NCBI GenBank assembly: GCA_029210625.1
Contig: JARGFU010000015.1
Location: 76,940 to 140,939, forward strand
Origin: Deltaproteobacteria bacterium
Lineage (GTDB): Bacteria > Myxococcota > Myxococcia > SLRQ01
Direction of reading: 5' to 3'
Length of the DNA stretch: 64,000 bases
The notes under the pieces were generated by a model. It saw nothing but the letters and a program-made list of their open reading frames with translations. It made no database searches and was not told where the DNA came from. Each line of letters opens with the position of its first letter. Position 1 is the stretch's first letter. Shown in pieces: positions 60,450 through 64,000 of this stretch. The position numbers and the translations under genes were made by a program.

Positions 60450-63400
60450 CTACCGCCGCTGGACCTCTTCCCAGAGCCGATCGATGTCCTTGCGCAGCAT
60501 GAAGAGCGCGAGGTCGCGCAGATCGGGGTTGTCCTGGACGGCCAGCTCGCGGACGCCCTCGCCCTCGGTCTCGTGCCCGTCGAGCTTGAGCCGCGCCGCG
60601 AGCGCGCCGGAGACGTCGCCGGTGACCAGCAGCGCCACCCGGTCCGAGGTCCGATGCAGCGCCGGGCCGAAGACCTTCGGCTCGAAGTAGTCGATGGCGG
60701 CGATGGCCTCCTTGGCCAGCGGCATCAGCTTCCACTTCTGCTCGTCGGGGCAGAGCACCCGCATCGCCTGGTGGTACTGCGCCAGCTTGTCCGGCGGGAT
60801 CTCGACCTTCACCGCCGGGTCGAAGAAAGAGGCCGCCAGGCGCACCAGGATGGTCAGGTCGTCGGGCGCGAACTTCGAGGGCAGCGCGTAGCCCGCGCCC
60901 ACCAGGTCGAGGGCGCGGATGAGCACCTGATCCTGCGCGCCCACCGAGGCCTCGGCGACGGGCCGGCCGACGATGATCGAGACGGGGCGGGTGTTCTCGA
61001 GGCGGTACTCGAAGCCCAGCACCTCGGAGCGGAAGATCTGGAACTCGCGATCGGTGAGGATCTTCGCCAGCGCGACGGCCCGCGCCGCGAGGGGCGAGGT
61101 CGCGGGATCGAGAGGGGCCTTGGGATCGACGCCGAAGGGTGAGAGGTCGGCGGGGAAGAGGGGCTCGAGCACCGAGGCCATGGCCCGGAAGAACCAGGCC
61201 ACCGGCGTGCCGGCCTCGGCCACCGAGAGGTCGTTGCGGGTCAGGTAGGAGAGCTCGACCCCGGCCAGGGAGCCACCCTCGGCGCGCGGCGACTCGCCCT
61301 CGAGGAAGGCGGCGAGGCCCCGGACGAAGGCCGAGCGGGTCGAGTTGGCGTCCTCGAGGAGGCGCGCCAGCCGCCCGAGGGCGAGCTGATCGGTGGGGTC
61401 CTGCTCGGCGATCTTCTGCCAGAGGTAGCCGGCCTCGGCCTTCCGGTCGGCGGAGTCGAAGAGGGTCGCCAGATCCCGCTGGAGCGCGCGGTCGTCGGGG
61501 CGCTCCATTGCCAGCGGCTTGAGCATGTCGGCGGCGGCGGAGGGGTCCCCGACCTGATCGGCCATCACCCAGGAGAGGCCGCGCGCGGCCAGGGCGCGGA
61601 TCTGCGGCTCCATGCCCTCGTCCTCGAGGCCGCGCCGCATCATCTCGACGTACTTGCGGGCGTCGCCGGCCATGAGCGCCGCGTCGGCGGCGGCGCGGAA
61701 GTCGGAGGGCTGCGCGGTGAGCTCGGCGAGGCGCTCCATCAGCACCAGCGCGACGTCGTGCTTGCCGGCGAGGGCGACGGCGGAGGCGGCCTCGGCCACC
61801 AGCTGCCGGTCCTCCGGGCGCTCGCGGGCGGCGGAGACGAGGAGGTCGGCGGCCCAGGCGCCGTTGCCGGTGGCCAGGAGGGCGCGGCCCGCCTCGAGGC
61901 GGAAGGGCTCGAGGACGCTGGTGCGCCCGAGCTCGAGGAGGTGCCGGGCCACCCGGGCGAGGATGGCGGCGTCGCCGCGGGGGGCGACCAGCTCCAGCAG
62001 ACGCTCCCAGGCGGCGGAGTGGCTGGGATCGGCGCGGGTCGCCCGCTCGAGGACCGGCAGCGCGCCGTCGGCGTCGGCGAAGCGATCGGTGAGGACCGTC
62101 GCCAGGCGCACCAGCACCGCGGCCTCCTCGTCGGGGGCGAGGCCGGTCCGGGCCAGCTTCTGCAGGGTGTCGCGCAGCTCCACCCAGCGCGCCTGCGCCT
62201 CGTAGACCTGCGCCAGCTCGGCGAGGATCTCGGGGTTGCCCGGCTGCAGCTCGAGGGCCTGCTCGAAGAGATCGATGGCCCGCTCGTTGCGCAGCTGCCG
62301 GCGCTCGATGGCGCCGAGCTCCTTGAGCGCCTGGAAGCGGCCGGGGGTCTCCTCCATCGGCAGGGCGCCCAGCAGCCCCTCGAGGCCCCAGCCCTTGCTC
62401 GCGAGGTCACCCGACCGCTCGGCGGTGCGCACGACGCCCTCCCAGGCCGGGAGGAAGGCGGCGTTCCGCTCGGCGGCGCTGCGGAAGCGGGCGAGGGCCC
62501 CCGCCTGGTCGCCCTCGGCCTCGGCGATCTCGGCGAGGCGCAGGGCCACCACGAAGGCGGGCAGCTCGGGGGTGCCCTCGGCGATGACCTCGTAGTGCTC
62601 CTTCGCCTGGCCGCGCTTGCCCATGGCGAAGAGCCCCTCGGCCAGACAGGCGCGGGCCAGGAGGAGCTCCGGCTCGGTGCCCACCGAGCGCTCGAAGGCG
62701 TCGACGGCATCGGGCAGGCGCCCGAGCTTGTCGCGGTAGTGCAGGCCCAGCTCGAGGAAGGCGCGGGCGCGATCCCCGCTGTCGTCGGCGTGCCGCGCCC
62801 GGTTCTTGAGCAGCTCGGCCATCCCCTCGAGGTCGTCGCTCTCGGCGAGGACGGCGCGCTGGCGCTCGAAGGCGCGGTGCGAGCCGGGCTCCAGCTCGAG
62901 GGCGCGCGCCTCGGCGGTCTGCGCCAGCTCGTCCTGACCGGCGGCGTGGGCGCGCTCGGCCAGCTCGAGCCAGACCGAGGCCCGCTGGGCCGTCTCGTTG
63001 CCCATCGCGGCCAGGCGCTCGCGCAACCCGATCTCGCCGCGCAGGTCGCCGGTGGCGATGGCGAGCTGGCAGAGCCCCTCGAGGGCCATCTGCTCGGAGA
63101 GGGGATCGCCGAAGGCCTGCTCGAAGGCCTCGCGGCTGCGATCGTGGGCGCCGGCGTGGAGGGCGGCGCGGCCCTCGACCAGGGCCAGGGCGCTGTCGGT
63201 CTCGACCCCGGCGGCCCGGGCCACGTCGACGAAGGTCAGGGCGGCCTGGGCCTGGTCGGCCGCCATCGCGCCGCGGGCGAGCTCGGGCGCGGCCTCCTGC
63301 AGGACCCGGTTGGCCCACTCGGGCCGCTCGGTGGCGCCGGGCTCGGCGCTCGACATGGCGGTGGCGTAGGCGACGCGGAAGGCGGAGGTGGCCGCCGCCA

Positions 63401-64000
63401 CGTCTCCGATCCGGCTCTCGAGCTGGCCGAGGGAGAGGGCGATGCGCGCCCGCTCCTCGGGCTCCGCGGCGGCGCTCAGGCGGGTGGAGAGGGCCTTGCG
63501 CTCGGCGTCGACGTCGCCCGCCGCGCGGGCCATCTCGGCCACGAGCTTGTTGGCCTCGGCGTGAGCCGGGTTACGCGAGAGGATCCCCTCGAGGATGACC
63601 TGGCCGCGCTCGGCCTCGCCGGCCTCGATGGCGGCGTGCACGGCCTCGATGCGAAGCGCGTCGGCCTGATCCTCGTGGCCGTCGGCCTCCAGGATGTCGG
63701 CCCGGTCGCGGTAGAGCTTCCCGAGGGCGTCGGGGTCCTTGCGCGAGACGTAGTAGCGCCGCAGGCCCTCGAAGGCGTCCTCCTGGTGGGGGTCGATCTC
63801 GAGGGTCCGCGTCCAGGTCTCGACCGCCGCGACCGAGTCGCCGACCTCCATGTGCAGGTTCGCCAGGCGCAGGGCGTGAGCGACCTGCTCGGCCTCGCTC
63901 TCGCCGACCGCGGCCGCGGTGGAGAGGAGCCAGGAGACGAGCTCGGCGGCCCGAACGTCGTCGCCGGCCCGCGACCAGGCGTCCGCCGCCCGGCTGGCCA
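60450..64000 (-). CDS. large TPR-repeat protein, start beyond window
   Basis: At least 1,180 residues are encoded; the frame is open to the window edge, so the start lies beyond base 64000. The sequence is a long series of helical TPR-type repeats rich in Ala, Leu, Glu and Arg (for example WTRTLEIDPHQEDAFEGLRRYY, DLFEQALELQPGNPEILAELAQVYEAQARW and YLWQKIAEQDPTDQLALGRLARLLE). The C-terminal 250 residues, from about position 61200 down, form a non-TPR domain including PVSIIVGRPVAEASVGAQDQVLIRALDLVGAGYALP and VFGPALHRTSDRVALLVTGDVSGAL, which I recall from other myxobacterial TPR proteins. Role unknown; likely a scaffold. Confidence 0.85.
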   Translation of the reverse strand, partial: ASRAADAWSRAGDDVRAAELVSWLLSTAAAVGESEAEQVAHALRLANLHMEVGDSVAAVETWTRTLEIDPHQEDAFEGLRRYYVSRKDPDALGKLYRDRADILEADGHEDQADALRIEAVHAAIEAGEAERGQVILEGILSRNPAHAEANKLVAEMARAAGDVDAERKALSTRLSAAAEPEERARIALSLGQLESRIGDVAAATSAFRVAYATAMSSAEPGATERPEWANRVLQEAAPELARGAMAADQAQAALTFVDVARAAGVETDSALALVEGRAALHAGAHDRSREAFEQAFGDPLSEQMALEGLCQLAIATGDLRGEIGLRERLAAMGNETAQRASVWLELAERAHAAGQDELAQTAEARALELEPGSHRAFERQRAVLAESDDLEGMAELLKNRARHADDSGDRARAFLELGLHYRDKLGRLPDAVDAFERSVGTEPELLLARACLAEGLFAMGKRGQAKEHYEVIAEGTPELPAFVVALRLAEIAEAEGDQAGALARFRSAAERNAAFLPAWEGVVRTAERSGDLASKGWGLEGLLGALPMEETPGRFQALKELGAIERRQLRNERAIDLFEQALELQPGNPEILAELAQVYEAQARWVELRDTLQKLARTGLAPDEEAAVLVRLATVLTDRFADADGALPVLERATRADPSHSAAWERLLELVAPRGDAAILARVARHLLELGRTSVLEPFRLEAGRALLATGNGAWAADLLVSAARERPEDRQLVAEAASAVALAGKHDVALVLMERLAELTAQPSDFRAAADAALMAGDARKYVEMMRRGLEDEGMEPQIRALAARGLSWVMADQVGDPSAAADMLKPLAMERPDDRALQRDLATLFDSADRKAEAGYLWQKIAEQDPTDQLALGRLARLLEDANSTRSAFVRGLAAFLEGESPRAEGGSLAGVELSYLTRNDLSVAEAGTPVAWFFRAMASVLEPLFPADLSPFGVDPKAPLDPATSPLAARAVALAKILTDREFQIFRSEVLGFEYRLENTRPVSIIVGRPVAEASVGAQDQVLIRALDLVGAGYALPSKFAPDDLTILVRLAASFFDPAVKVEIPPDKLAQYHQAMRVLCPDEQKWKLMPLAKEAIAAIDYFEPKVFGPALHRTSDRVALLVTGDVSGALAARLKLDGHETEGEGVRELAVQDNPDLRDLALFMLRKDIDRLWEEVQRR

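Overview
The window is GC-rich DNA (about 70 % by eye) with dense, often overlapping genes. It looks like a chromosomal segment of a Myxococcota / former delta-proteobacterial organism. Pointers are a MYXO-CTERM-like protein tail (Gly-Cys-Gly-Cys, membrane helix, Arg cluster) at 35862-37451, many lipoproteins with Asp/Gly-rich linkers, NtrC-type sigma-54 activators with matching -24/-12 promoters, CotH/VTC/DUF4956 genes and long TPR proteins. No tRNA, rRNA, CRISPR array, integrase or insertion sequence was recognised.

Layout. 1-1930: two secreted proteins and a NarL-type response regulator broken by short tandem repeats; this end looks less GC-rich. 1977-6591: an FAD oxidoreductase, then a membrane protein with a degenerate P-loop coupled to an MscS channel. 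6768-16901: the centrepiece, a co-directional block encoding a PAS/sigma-54 activator, a Rieske protein, a di-heme cytochrome b, a 12-heme-motif cytochrome c, then (behind a -24/-12 promoter and palindromic activator sites) a Psr/Phs-type molybdopterin reductase, its 4Fe-4S subunit, its NrfD-like anchor and two YeeE/YedE sulfur-transport proteins, the second fused to a degenerate rhodanese. I read it as a regulated sulfur-compound respiration and uptake system. 16980-23835 (minus): an isocitrate/isopropylmalate dehydrogenase homologue, a Cys-rich lipoprotein and a 2-oxoacid:ferredoxin oxidoreductase operon whose gamma subunit is fused to a GltD-like flavoprotein and a ferredoxin domain. 24085-26684: a Spy-like protein, a GroES-like protein and two PH-domain membrane proteins. 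26706-33624: a histidine kinase, a DUF2490 protein and a DUF4956/VTC/CotH cluster in which a head-to-head deletion has beheaded the VTC gene and one CotH gene. 33621-38245 (minus): a HmuY lipoprotein, a secreted HExxH protein with the MYXO-CTERM-like tail, and a TonB-dependent receptor, probably for heme or iron. 38285-51629: housekeeping and accessory genes, including a Ski2-like helicase, a START-domain protein with a histone-H1-like tail, an NtrC-type response regulator, an ADP-ribosylglycohydrolase, two zinc-ribbon membrane paralogues and a small nucleotidyltransferase pair. 51812-60242: a coiled-coil exported protein behind a consensus sigma-54 promoter, a MAPEG protein, three DUF4139 (MuiA-like) paralogues, a small exported protein and a hemerythrin-like protein. 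60450-64000: a TPR protein that runs off the edge.

Non-coding structure. Four copies of an intergenic palindromic element (GGAGAGGCC arms around exactly five GTNNAC hexamers) lie upstream of unrelated genes. There are also a 28-bp-arm inverted repeat behind the MscS gene, two long stems made of short tandem units, and several terminators. Unless marked as a motif read directly, functions are inferred from recognised family features; no database search was possible.
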